In this document: one piece after another, positions 21,650 through 33,479 of the stretch
Layout of the letters: each line of letters begins with the position of its first letter
Position numbering within the stretch: position 1 is the first letter of the stretch
From: Arion vulgaris
Lineage: Eukaryota; Mollusca; Gastropoda; Stylommatophora; Arionidae
Direction of reading: 5' to 3'
DNA: 64,000 bases
Assembly: GCA_020796225.1 (NCBI GenBank)
Contig: CM036753.1
Location: 6,505,001-6,569,000, forward strand
The notes under the pieces: generated by a model
Seen by the model: the letters and a program-made list of their open reading frames with translations, nothing else
Told to the model about the DNA's origin: nothing
Database searches by the model: none
Program-made: the position numbers and the translations under genes

Positions 21650-22905
21650 TAAAGTTCCACAGCTCTGGAGAGAAGCAATTATGATACCGCTCTCAAAACT
21701 AGGAAAAGACAGTTTCGCTGCCTCCAGATACAGATCAATGAACTTTTAGCAAGATCCCAAGTTGGTCTCAAGAGTAAGAAAATTTGACACAGACATCCCT
21801 CAAGGAGGATTTCTGTCTCACTAATGTTTCTTGATTTACATCAACAAACTTGTTGGTGAGCTACTATATGGAGAAAGTGGCAATGTGTACTGGTAATATG
21901 GTGCACACATCAATAGGCAACAGTGGCCACCAAAATGATACAAAGAGCTATAGATGCCTTAAGGGGGGATTCGGTCTTGAAAATCAAGAATCTATTTTCG
22001 TTGTTTTCATATTAATATAAAATTTGTATAAGCATTTTGAAAGAGTATGACTTAGAATAGCAGAAAAAAATTAATAATAAAAAAATGTCAAAGTGTTGCC
22101 ATGGAAACAATACAAAATGGCCGCTAAAAACAAAATTTCAAATCCCTAAGGCTCTGAATCTAATGAATGTAAATGAATTGTTTTCACTCTAAGGTGCGCA
22201 ATTGTAATATCTAAAATATTACACATGATTTTTAGGATATATTAAATATTTAATTTTTATAAATTTTGGTAAAATTCCCTCAAAATTTGGTCAAAAAGCT
22301 GTTTTTGGAGGGTGTGTTTACACAAAAATTCATAAAAATGTAATATTTAATATATCCTAAAAAGAATGTGTAATTTTGTAGATATTACAATTGCTCACCT
22401 TAGAGTGAAAACAGAATTCATTTATATTCATTAACTTCAGAGCCTTATGGATTTGAAATTTTGTGCTTGCGGCCATTTTGTATTGTTTCCATGGCAACGC
22501 GTGACTTTTTTTTTTTAGTAATTTTTTCTACTATTCTAAGTCATAATCTTTCAAAATTGTTATACAAATTCTACATTAATACCAAAGCAACGAAAAAGTT
22601 TCAAGACCAGAGTCCCCCCTTAACATTATGATGGTAAACAGATGATGGGGGTGTCAGCATCAACACAGATAAGTACAGTACCATGATATTTACTCTCGCC
22701 TAAACAAAAAGCTGGTGTCAAAATAAATGGATAATTGCTAAGAGAAGACCAGCAACCTAGAGTTTATGATTGAAATGGAAGCAGCACATCAACAAAGCAG
22801 CAGCAAAGACCAGGAGGAAGTTAGCCATCCTGAGAAAACAAAGTGGGACCACATGGGGAGCCAGCCAGAAAATACTTAGAAATGTTTACCAGCAGGAGAA
22901 ATGTT
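21650..22905 (+). mobile_element. LINE reverse-transcriptase fragment (L1 type) split by a MITE
   Basis: Left part 21650-21958 reads LWREAIMIPL, then IPQGG, then FLIYINKLVGELL, the RT domain up to just before the catalytic acidic pair. Right part 22624-22905 continues after it (GVSINTDK-like, then HINKAAAKARRKLAIL and TWGASQKIL). Frameshifts and stops are present. The MITE at 21963-22619 sits exactly between the halves. Confidence 0.8.
21963..22619. mobile_element. Foldback MITE with TTAA target duplication
   Basis: A 657-bp element flanked by TTAA at 21959-21962 and 22620-22623. Almost the whole length is an inverted repeat of about 300-bp arms around an approximately 50-bp centre. The ends read GGGGGGATTCGGTCTTGAAA and its reverse complement with small differences. 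Blocks such as CCATGGAAACAATACAAAAT and TTAGGATATATTAAATATT occur in both arms. It has no ORF. The TTAA target is typical of piggyBac-mobilised elements. Confidence 0.85.
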
Positions 22906-23474
22906 TACCAGCAGGTTAACTTTGGACTCCTTCTCCTTCTGTTTCAGTTTGAAATATCTTCATTACACTCCAGACATGTTCATAGGTACTCCGATCTCCT
23001 ACTCATATACCGGTTGTGTGCTATTCTCCTCCTCTGTGTCCCAATAATAACAAACTCCAGTAAAATGCAGGAAGCATGTACAATATTGTATTACAGAAAG
23101 ACACACTCAGCAGAATAACACTGGTTAGATTTAAATAATCACAATTTAGTTTATTTTAAAGGCACTTTCAGATATGAATATTGAGAATGTATTGGCAGCG
23201 TCCATACTTCAAGGAAAGGTATACATTAATCTAGATACAGAGTTCAACCAATTAGTCATCTGTCAATCATATTCAATAAATGAGACATATGTCAAACTTT
23301 ACATTGACAAAAATGCAGTAATATGTTAGTCATAGATTCAATAAATTAGTATACATTCAAAGCTACTGACTTCAAGACTAGGCGAATAATCAAATTTATG
23401 TAGCTTAAAATGATATGACTTCTGACATTTCGTATAAGATGTTCATATTGTAAGTTAAGTAAATAGACCTGTTT

Positions 23475-23700
23475 TCATACCATGAGATATGTGGATAAAT
23501 AACTGTTGGGTTCATTATCTTTCTTTGACCATCGACACATGATGATGTACACATCATGATGGCCGTCTTTATCTCCAAGTGTTTCTCTGGTACCCAATTC
23601 AAGCTTGAGTCAATCTGAGAGTCATTAAGGATTGAAAAAACATTCCACTCTCATCATGGAATTGAACCACAGAACAAATGCACTAACCACTATACTATCG
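23475..23700 (-). mobile_element. SINE family S1 (minus)
   Basis: Reverse copy with CATACCATGAGATATGTGG, ACCATCGACACATGATG and TGGAATTGAACC (the B box in reverse), in the order of the other S1 copies. Confidence 0.6.
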
Positions 23701-23809
23701 CCGGTTCTGAAGAAAGTCAGATAGACAAGGTCAAGTTCAGAATGAACCACAAAAAAAACATTACAGACATAACTAGCTATAAAGAGATTGGTTCATACTG
23801 AACTTGGAC

Positions 23810-24190
23810 CATAGTTATCATCATCAAATAGCTTGTCCTGAGCAGAACTTTTCCACCTTAACAGTCCTCAGAATTTATCTCTCTCATAGGCCAGATGTCC
23901 TGCCTCTGCAGCGGGCATGCTCAAACCATCAATTACATCCTGAATCCATCTTCTCTGTGGTCTTCTTCTCTTGCCGGTATGTCTCCTTCCATGATGGTCT
24001 TCTCCTTTGTATCTCTTTATATGTCCAAAATACTTTAATTTTCTCGTTATTTGTAGCATCAGAAAGTTATTCTTTGATATTGAGCTCTTTCTGAATAGAT
24101 CTATTTGTTCTCTTCTCTGTCCATGATATATGGACTATAGTACTCATTTCAATTATATTCATTTCAATTCCAGCTCCTTCATACAGGTTT
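23810..24190 (-). mobile_element. LINE RT C-terminal fragment (family L5)
   Basis: The minus strand reads MLQITRKLKYFGHIKRYKGE, then GRRHTGKRRRPQRRWIQDVI, a LINE RT C-terminus. It is interrupted upstream by stops. Confidence 0.7.
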
Positions 24191-24350
24191 CACATCTTAA
24201 GGTGGTTTACCTTTTCAACTTTCAAAATTGTAAACATAAAAGCTTAGCCTTATTGTGTAGCTAAATAAATGATAGTATAAACATGTTTTCAAGATTTCAT
24301 ATAAACTAGACAAAGGGAAAAGAAGGCCATGTTTTGTATGTGTTCAGTTG

Positions 24351-24820
24351 TTGTCTGGGAGATAATCTGTTGTATGGACTGGGTATCTAGGTGCTGAAGG
24401 GAGATAATCTGTTGTATGGACTGGATATCTAGGTACTGAAGGGAGATAATCTGTTGTATGGACTGGATATCTAGGTACTGAAGGGAGATAATCTGTTGTA
24501 TGGGCTGGATATCTAGGTACTGAAGGGAGATAATCTGTTGTATGGGCTGGATATCTAGGTACTGAAGGGAGATAATCTGTTGTATGGGCTGGATATCTAG
24601 GTACTGAAGGGAGATAATCTGTTGTATGGGCTGGATATCTAGGTACTGAAGGGAGATAATCTGTTGTATGGACTGGATATCTAGGTACTGAAGGGAGATA
24701 ATCTGTTGTATGGGCTGGATATCTAGGTACTGAAGGGAGATAATCTGTTGTATGGGCTGGATATCTAGGTACTGAAGGGAGATAATCTGTTGTATGGGCT
24801 GGGTATCTAGGTACTGAAGT
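24351..24820 (+). repeat. Minisatellite, 42-bp unit, about 11 copies
   Basis: The unit holds CTAGGTACTGAAGGGAGATA, ATCTGTTGTATGGGCTGGAT and AT. Copies differ mainly at GGACTGG versus GGGCTGG. The open minus-strand frame of 170 codons is a by-product of a 14-codon unit without stops. Confidence 0.95.
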
Positions 24821-25184
24821 AATCAACGTTTCAATGTTTGACAACTCACTGCACAAATCAATATTCTATATATATAAATAATGCATGTATCATTTGGTCC
24901 AAGGAAAGAAAGACTACGTTTTCATGACAGCATTTGTTATTTTAAAAAAAAATCATTAAAACATACCAGTATGATCAGTGTTGAATTCTTTTGTAGTGTT
25001 TTTGGACAATGATGAATACTCAAGGACATTGACATAAGCAGATATTATATCAACAATTTTCTGATATGGAATTAGCAGCTTTATGAGGTTTCGTCTGTTT
25101 GGTTTAATGCATTGTATTGTTGGGGATTTTGTGGATTTTCTACCAAACCAAGTTTCCTTCCCTACCATAGAGTGTGCATATTGT

Positions 25185-25575
25185 GAATATGCTATTATAT
25201 ATATTCCTTTCATACCATTATATGTTACATAGGGCAGGCAAGTAATTTCTCCATACCACTCTGTCCTGAGCAACTCGCTTAATCTCTTCTATGGAATTGA
25301 GTCCGATAGTTCTTGCCTCTCTCAGTAAAGTTTGCTTCAGGGTTTTCCTAGACATCCTTTCTTTCTTGAATCCTTTGCCTCTCATTTCAATTTAATTTAG
25401 ACTTTTAAAAGCTGAGGTTGCTTTGATAATTTGTGGCATAATTTATGTTTTAATATTTCCAGTGCAATTAAAATTGCTATGTAAATATGTGAACTGCTCT
25501 GTTTAAAAAAAATCATTTTGGATTCCCAGTGTGATATCTGCACTATTGCTATAACTGTCTTCATTATATTTGAAT
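25185..25575 (-). mobile_element. LINE family L4, internally deleted copy
   Basis: The minus-strand match to 28545-29190 is split: 25185-25400 matches the 3' end and 25400-25575 matches the more upstream part, with about 300 bp missing between (joined near TTTAATTTAGACTTTTAAAA). No frame survives. Confidence 0.65.
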
Positions 25576-27559
25576 ATGCTATTAATTGGGTAAAAATAGG
25601 TGAGAATGATTTATTTTGAAATCTGGCATGGTCTGTGGCTTTACAACCTGCTCTTATTAATTTTCAACTGCTAATGGTTTTGTATGAAACTAGTATATCC
25701 ACCTTAGCCATCTACCAACTTCTTGTGGTCACCTCACTTCATAAAGTGGCAGGTGATCGTAGCCAACAACAAAAATACAAAGCCATATAATGTGATGTTT
25801 TAGATTATGAAAATGTAGATAGAATCATAATTTTCAGACACATGTACTAAAAGTTAAATTCATATCAAACTATGTATTTTAAAAAGAAAAATCAGATTGC
25901 GGTCTATCAATACATAGATGGATTATCTTCAAACATGAAAACTTCATGAATAACTCAAACTAAATCTGATGCAACATTATGCCTTTTTGATAACGTATGC
26001 AGGTGTTATTTGTTTGTTCTTTAATTTACTTATCTGAAGGCTAGGCAGTTCTAAGATGCATACTCAAGTTGTTTGATTCTGTCTCTTCTCTGTACCATTT
26101 ACCTGGTGGACCTGTTTAAAACAGTATAAATCTGAACCCTGATCTTGTATGCATGCAAGTACAAGTGTTACTTGAATATCTTCTTCCATTGAGTTTACCT
26201 TCTAGTAATTTCCATAGTTGATCATTTCTTATATTAGTTATCTGATACAATAACTTTGCTTCATACAAATACTGGACTCATACAGTGACTTAATTTTCAC
26301 AGTGACTTGACTCGTACAATGACTTAAGTCAAAACAGTCTATATTCTGTTATTCAGTTTTAAATAGTTATCTCCTCCTCCTTGTGTTTGCCTGCTATGAA
26401 TTTAGGTATAGTCAGGCGTCGGTTATGGTGTTTCTGATTTTGTATGGAGGCATGCTTTCCTTTTATCAGTGTTCCCTCTCCCCATACAGGCATGTCTTCT
26501 CCGACTTCAGAGGTAAATAATTATCTATTTGTCCAGTCTTCCATAATTTTTTAATTTGTCTATTTGTTATGACAGTTTTCCACAACTTTTTTATGAGAAA
26601 GTTAGAGACAAGTTACCAACAACTGGAAGAATAGTTACAATTTGATGTCTCTACACTTAATGCTAGGTGCTCATATAGCTAACATAAACTTCTCAGCAAC
26701 AAAACACATACAAATTCAGTACACAACTACCAACGTGTCGTTCAGAATAACTATTAATGTACTAATTCTTGTTGAGATTCTATAGTATATGATGTGTAAA
26801 TATATTTTTGTTGAATTTGGTGTGTGTGTGTCATAGTTTTCAAATATGTATGTGATATGATAATAAGTGATACATAATAAAATAGTATCACGCATAACTT
26901 CTAAATAATCTCAATAAAAGTGAAGCCTGAAGCATCCAGCAACACAATGGAATGTTCTCAAGACACCAGTCCCTAAAATAAGGAAATGATCTGTGATGAT
27001 GTACCTCACACAAAAACATGGTCACAAGAAACATCCCAATTTGATTTTGTAGCAGTAAGAGGATATCTGTCTTCTGTATTTACAAAGCTAGTTTATTTAT
27101 CAATTTTATGTTTTTGTTAATTTATGGATACTTTATCAATGTTTCACAGAACTTATACTCAACTTATTTTAGAATCAAATCGACCATATGTTATGTTATT
27201 TATACATCCTTTGAGATATCAATTTGTTGTCAATTATTCTTGTTTCAGTTTATATTCTTCATCTTTTCTCAGTGTCATGAGAAATTATTGAATAGTTCCA
27301 GCAGTTTTAACAACAAAATAAAACTAGAGAAACAAACCAACTGTTCATCAATCACTTTGTACATATATTCTTGTAGCTTTAGTATTTGTAACTAGGGTCT
27401 ATGTGTACACACTTGGCTCACACACACACACAGGTGCTCAGCCCCTTTAATACAGATGAAAGTATCAGCAACAAAACACTTACACAGTAGCTCAGACGAT
27501 TATTTCACATTTTTCTCCAATTCAGAAAGTCTAGAAATCCATTTTCAAGTTAGTAACCT
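25576..27559. other. AT-rich intergenic stretch, little recognised
   Basis: No coding exon is seen on either strand. It contains a family F fragment (about 26395-26520) and a short TG run (about 26820-26832). The 95-codon plus-strand frame at 27108-27395 is low-complexity and hydrophobic and does not look like a gene. Confidence 0.4.
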
Positions 27560-27690
27560 AGGGAATTAACTGAACCAATATGTGATCTGAGCCTAAGAGC
27601 GATTGTATGTTGTGCCAGTTATGCACCTACAAGTACATCCAATTTCTGCAACACTTTTTATTTACTAGGTAGCTTCCTAGAGATACTACA
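27560..27690 (-). mobile_element. SINE family S3, partial
   Basis: Minus-strand fragment sharing ATGTGATCTGAGCCTAAGAG, GTTGTGCCAGTTATG and TTTTTATTTACTAGGTAGCT with other S3 copies. Confidence 0.6.
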
Positions 27691-28009
27691 GTAGAACTAA
27701 GTTAACTACATTAAAACATGAACAACAACATTGAAAAAAAAACCCAGCTGTGGTATAATTTCTGTTCCCTTATTCACTCTGCTGGTGCATGTATAAATGT
27801 AGATTTGTTGTTATTTATGAAGAAAGTTTGATGAATAACATGTCGTGTTGTAAATAAATGAATGTACTTTGATTACAAGATGTCACAAAATTGGAAAGAA
27901 TAAATGAAGAACAGGTAATGATCGGAATGTATCAATGCAAATTTAAAGCTAATTTGAAATCAAATATATCATGACACAGCCTGTGACTCGTGGTAGTGGA
28001 TGTGTTCAA

Positions 28010-28265
28010 GTTTAATGTGAACCAAAGATGTTAAATATTTGATATGAACCGAGGATGTTTTGATGTTAAATTTGATATGAACTAAGGATGTTTTATTTGA
28101 TATGAACTGAGGATGTTTTGATGTCAAATTTGATATGAACTGAGGATGTTTTATTTGATATGAACTGAGGATGTTAAATTTGATATGAATTGAGGATGTT
28201 TTATTTTATATGAACCGAGGATGTTTTGATGTTAAATTTGATATAAACTGAGAATGTTTTATTTC
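28010..28265 (+). repeat. Irregular tandem repeat (GATATGAACTGAGGATGTT)
   Basis: About nine imperfect copies of TTTGATATGAACTGAGGATG, with two spacer types (TTTTA or TTTTGATGTTAAA). Confidence 0.8.
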
Positions 28266-28544
28266 CACAACAAATGTTAAACACTACAGCTATATACTGC
28301 TTCTATAAACATATTACATAGTTCACTCTGAAGTAGAAAACTATCAAACTAATAACATTACACTAACTGCCAGATTATTTTTTTTTTTTTTTGGCATTTG
28401 TTCTAGAACAACCCACTTATTAACCACTCTTTGTGATTGAAATCTAACCAGCATGTGAATATGTTGTTCTGTGGGTTTACATCAGTTAAGCTGTTACATT
28501 GAGTTAAGAAGCTCTCCAGAATTTTAAATAATAATAATTCCTCT

Positions 28545-29200
28545 CGTAACGTTATACGTTACATAGGGCCTGCATGCAATTTCTCCATACCGCTCTATCC
28601 TGGGCAACTCACTCAATCTCCTCCAAGGAACTGAGACCGATACTTCTTGCCTCTCTCAGCAAAGTTTGTTTCAGGGTTTCCTTAGGTCGATCTCTCTTTC
28701 TTGAACACTTTGCATCCCACTTCAATGCCTGCTTTGATATTCATTGATCATTTCTCCTCAAGGTGTGTCCAACATATCTCCATCTTCTCTTTCTTATAAC
28801 AGTTGTCACTAGTGGTTGACCAGACATGTCTCTGATTTCATCACTTCTCCTGAATTCATTCCATTTTATGTTCACTATTTTTCGCAGACATCTATTTTCA
28901 AATGCATTCAACTTGCTTTCTATATCTTTAATCATTTTCCAACTCTCGCTAGCATATGTTAGGATTGATACAACATTTGAATTGAAAATTCGTAATTTAG
29001 TTTTAATACTATATAACTGGGAGTTGCATATTTTATTTAGACTTTTAAAAGCTGATGTTGCTTTGCCAATTCGTTTCATAATTTCTTTTTTAACATTTCC
29101 AGTGCAATCAAAGTTGCTACCTAAATAGGTGAACTGCTCTGTTATTTTTATCATTTTAGATTCCAGGGTGATACCTGCATTACTTGCCATAGGTGTCTCC
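28545..29200 (-). mobile_element. LINE RT C-terminal region (family L4), best copy
   Basis: An open minus-strand frame of about 149 codons reads TEQFTYLGSNFDCTGN, then KTKLRIFNSNVVSILTYASE, then [14 protein letters not shown], the region after the RT palm in many LINEs. Downstream the frame is lost but the nucleotide match to 33767-34035 continues to a 3' end near 28545 (CTCTCGTAACGTTATACG). Truncated and inactive. Confidence 0.85.
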
Positions 29201-29317
29201 AGAATTTTAAATAAATCATTATAAATCTACTTCACCAAAAAGTTAGCAGAAGAACGATTTAAAGGAATCTCAAAATACAGGTTTTACTATGTGGTCTTTA
29301 GAATAGAGATTCACCAG

Positions 29318-29415
29318 TGGTGACCGGGCCCAAATTGAGGTATAAAGAATAGAACCACTGTTACATGCCACACATGTTGTAAGAGGCGACTAAGGAGGTT
29401 GGGCATGGGGCTAGC
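29318..29415 (+). mobile_element. SINE S2-like 5' fragment
   Basis: Shares TAAAGAATAGAACCACTGTT and GTAAGAGGCGACTAAGGAGG with S2, then diverges at GGGCATGGGGCTAGC (a variant also echoed at 14280-14380). Confidence 0.5.
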
Positions 29416-29994
29416 TGCCCACACCGTAAAAAAAACACTAGGTGATTACAGAATGGAGAGCGAAACAAGTAAACGCTGGCTGAAACCGGACACATCGCCG
29501 AAGGATAAGCATCAGAACTCCAAATGGTGCTGAAGATGTGACTTAAAACACACCAATGCTAAGGCTGCATGAATCAGATTTCCACATGAATAGAATTTAT
29601 GGGGAGATCTGGTACATCGATCTGGACGGTGATCGCACGAGAGAGAGAGAGAGGAGAAGAGAGATAGAGATTAAAAACCAACACAAAAATTAAATACACA
29701 GAAAGAAATCATAATAAAGGAAACTTATTAGTGAAATAAAGACAAATTAATGACATATTATGCTCAAATTTGATACATCTACTTCTCTGTCAAGTCATGC
29801 AATGTCAAGTAATAATGAAATATTTCTCACATAAATTATCAATAACAATAGATCACACAAATTTAGCAGAAATTATGCAAGAAGATTTTGGCATGAGTGA
29901 GTTAAATTAAACATGGTGAGATTTATGATAAACAAATGAATAAACAAAATTTTAAGAAAATTCATTGTGTAGAATGTTTTGTAACAGTCAGTAA

Positions 29995-30195
29995 TAACAT
30001 ATGATCACATAGTGACATGAAAGCAGTCACATACATTCAAATAAAAGTACACAGTCACATGCAATCACATAGTTGCATAGTCGCATACAATGACACAGTC
30101 GCATACAACCACACAGTCATACACAATCATAGTCGCATACAATCATACACAATCACACAGTGATACACATTCGTACAGTCACATACGATCATGAC
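29995..30195 (+). repeat. Degenerate short tandem repeat (CACATACAATCACACAGTCG)
   Basis: Roughly ten imperfect 15-20 bp copies of an ACAATCACATAGTCGCAT-like unit, ending 75 bp from the GALNT stop codon. It may lie in the GALNT 3' UTR. Confidence 0.65.
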
Positions 30196-30271
30196 TAAAT
30201 ACCTTAGCAAACTAACAGCTCACAAAAAGTTCAATCATTCTGTTTTTATCACTGTATCTGGTGCCTTGCTT

Positions 30272-33200
30272 TCACAACCAGATCTGACGATCGACCCCAG
30301 AACATTTCTTCATAGTCAGATTCTTACCATCTACAGACACTTCTCCACATTTCTGAGTGTTCACATGTAGTAAGGCATTGTCCTAGTGAGAGCAAATAGC
30401 ATTAGTCAAATTTAAGTGTACAGTTGTAAGAACAAAATATCAAATGCAGAAACTAATAGATAAAAGTAAACTATTTTAGGCAGTATTTCCTTACTGTAGC
30501 ATCATCGTTTTTATCTTGTATATTTTGCTAAGACTAAAGATGCATTAAGTGAGATGACTGAAGTCAGGGTCAATGAACTAAAGCTGATTAAAACCATACT
30601 CCACATCCTAGACTGAATTCCTGCAGTCTGGCTAAACATTGTTCATTTGAGAATCATCTTCATCGGACATGTACATAATTGCTCTGATCTCCTCCCAAGC
30701 ATGTATTTCAGTGTGTTTAGGCTAACAACTCCCATTCTGTGTTGATTGATGTATCTACTGGGGTTTCTCTTGTGGTTTTCCCATCTTGCCACACCATTCC
30801 GTATGCACAACTTGCGCAACAGAGATAGATAATACCCTTTATCTTCTTCATTGAAATCTTCAGAGCGTATGCTTTCTCTTAGAGCGTTTATGATGTGGCT
30901 TATGTCCATAGAAGACCCATTCTCAATCGCAGCATTGCCCGCCAGTGCTCCCGCTTCCTCATTGCCCTTCATCCCAGCATGACCTGGGACAAAGATGAAG
31001 GTAAGTGTCTGGAGGAAGTATGTATTGAAAAGGAAAAACAAATCAAGATTCCAAGAGAGGAAACTGTAAACTGATGTTTTGGGTTGAAATGTGTAGATTA
31101 CATTGCTTGGTGTCTTGTAACATTTGTATTAAAAGACTTCTGGTTGAAACATCACTTTAGTCTATCTTATATGCTTTATAAAATTACAACCACACTTCCT
31201 ATGTTTGTAATATTTCACATTTAGTAAATAGTTTTACTACAGTATTTCATATTATAGGTATCACCGTAGTAATATTTCACATTTAGTAAATAGTTTTACT
31301 ACAGTATTTCATATGATAGATTTCACTGTAGTAATATTTCACATTTAGTAAATAGTTTTACTACAGTATTTCATATGATAGATTTCACTGTAGTAATATT
31401 TCACCTTTAGTAAATAGTTTTACTACAGTATTTCATATTATAGATATCACCAGTCTCGTTATAAACTACAACACAACATTTAAAAAAATGCCCCATTTAG
31501 GGAGAATTAAGATAAATGACAAAAATAATTATAGAGAAATGTGTGTGTTCAAATTATCTAGAAAATGAGCATATGTGAAGTTGTCGGACCAGTTTATAAT
31601 TCAAGAACCTACATTATTATACTCTGAGCAGAGTCATAGGTGCAGTCTCCCTCAGCAGATAGCAAAGGGTATGTATGCTGATTGTTCCAGGCGCTCACAA
31701 GAAATGGTCCTCTAATGCATTGTGTTCTGCTCTTTCACTTGATTCATACTTCTTCAGTCTCATCATAATGTGGTGCCTTATTTCAACAGATGATCATTTG
31801 CTAACCTCAGTTATGTCTTCTCTGTTCATAACTTTGGCAAGACCAAATATTGAACAATTCAAGAGAAATAAATCAAATTATTTTATAAATATTGAGAGAC
31901 GCAGTAGCATAGTTGTTAGTGAGCTCGCTTCTTAGTCACATGGTCTGGGTTCAATTCCAGTGGACATGGAATATATTTTTCAGACTGTAACAACATCCAG
32001 ACTGACATCCCTGCTCCCCCTCAATTGATTACCAGGAAAAAGCACTGGAAAGTTAAAATGATCAGCATGATGTTGATCACATCACGTACAGTGTGCTGAC
32101 AGTAAAATAATACGGGACTCAAACCGTATTTCCCAATACACCTCAAGGTATGAAAAAAGGGTTCCTTTATATATTATGTTGACGTCGGAACATGCTTCCT
32201 AGAAATTGACAACATTTTGGACAACCGAAACAATGAAGAAAAGTAACTCACCAAATAATAAGACAGAAAACTGAATGTACAAACATACCTCTGTATACTT
32301 CCATTCTTGGTTACCCTTCTGACCATGACATGGGTAGATAATAACATTTTCTTGTCCAGAATAATCTAAACAGCCATCATCTCTTCTGATCTCCCCTTGT
32401 TTGCTTAACATCCAGTACTATATAATAGGAACAATAAAACAATCAATGAACAATTGTACCAATTATGTAACACATCAATCAACAATTATACATGGTAGTG
32501 AGCAAGTTAAACACACAGCATATACTGTTGAATTTCTAGTATAGTCAATTCCTTAGTCTACCTATCTGAAAATGGGTACCCAGACTTGCTAAGTTGGAAA
32601 CAATTTGAAATAGCCACCAGAGCTACTGTGTAAGGGACTGAATACCTGTGGGAGTGTCCTGTGTACAACACTGTTTTAGGATCAACTAGTGCAACAAGTC
32701 AAGATTAACTGAATGTGATCGCTAGGACAAGCATGAGAAGTCAAGATTAGCTGAATGTGATCGCTAGGACAAGCATGAGAAGTCAAGATTAGCTGAACAA
32801 GATCTCTAGGACTAACATGAGAAGTCAAGATTAGCTGAACATGATTGCTAGGACAAGCATGAGAAGTCAAGATTAGCTGAACAAGATCTCTAGGACTAAC
32901 ATGAGAAGTCAAGATTAGCTGAACAAGATCTCTAGGACTAACATGAGAAGTCAAGATTAGCTGAACAAGATCTCTAGGACTAACATGAGAAGTCAAGATT
33001 AGCTGAACATGATTGCTAGGACTAACATGAGAAGTCAAGCTTAGCTGAACATGATCACTAGGACAGGTATGAGAAGTCAAGATTTGCTGAACAAGATGTA
33101 ACTTGGTGAACATGGCTAATACAGTTAACATTATGATAAAGTCCATCTATTTGTCTTTATTGTAAAGTGTAGTAACTTCAACTTTCATCATATTTGGCAC

Positions 33201-33448
33201 TCCAAAAAATGTTTATGCTTAACCTCCCATTCTTGTCAGAGCAATCTGTAGAGCTGACCAAATCATTATAACTGATGTAATGTCTCCTCTGGTCTGTAGG
33301 AGTTGAACTTGAGACCTTGACATACTGTCTGATTTAGGGGACCCTCACAGGTGCTATGGAGTTCGTGCCCTGCAGCTGAGATCTTTCTGTGTAAGAAAGA
33401 GATCAGAGCACACATGGTTACTCACCGAAGTGCAATGATGATGGTCCT

Positions 33449-33479
<31 letters not shown>

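Noticed and set aside
24344..24856. 170-codon repeat protein (PRYPAHTTDYLPSV)
   Set aside because: A 42-bp minisatellite in phase. No signal peptide, no unique N- or C-terminal domain and no splice support.
32682..33146. 154-codon repeat protein ([14 protein letters not shown])
   Set aside because: A 42-bp minisatellite within a GALNT intron, on the same strand but outside all in-phase exons.
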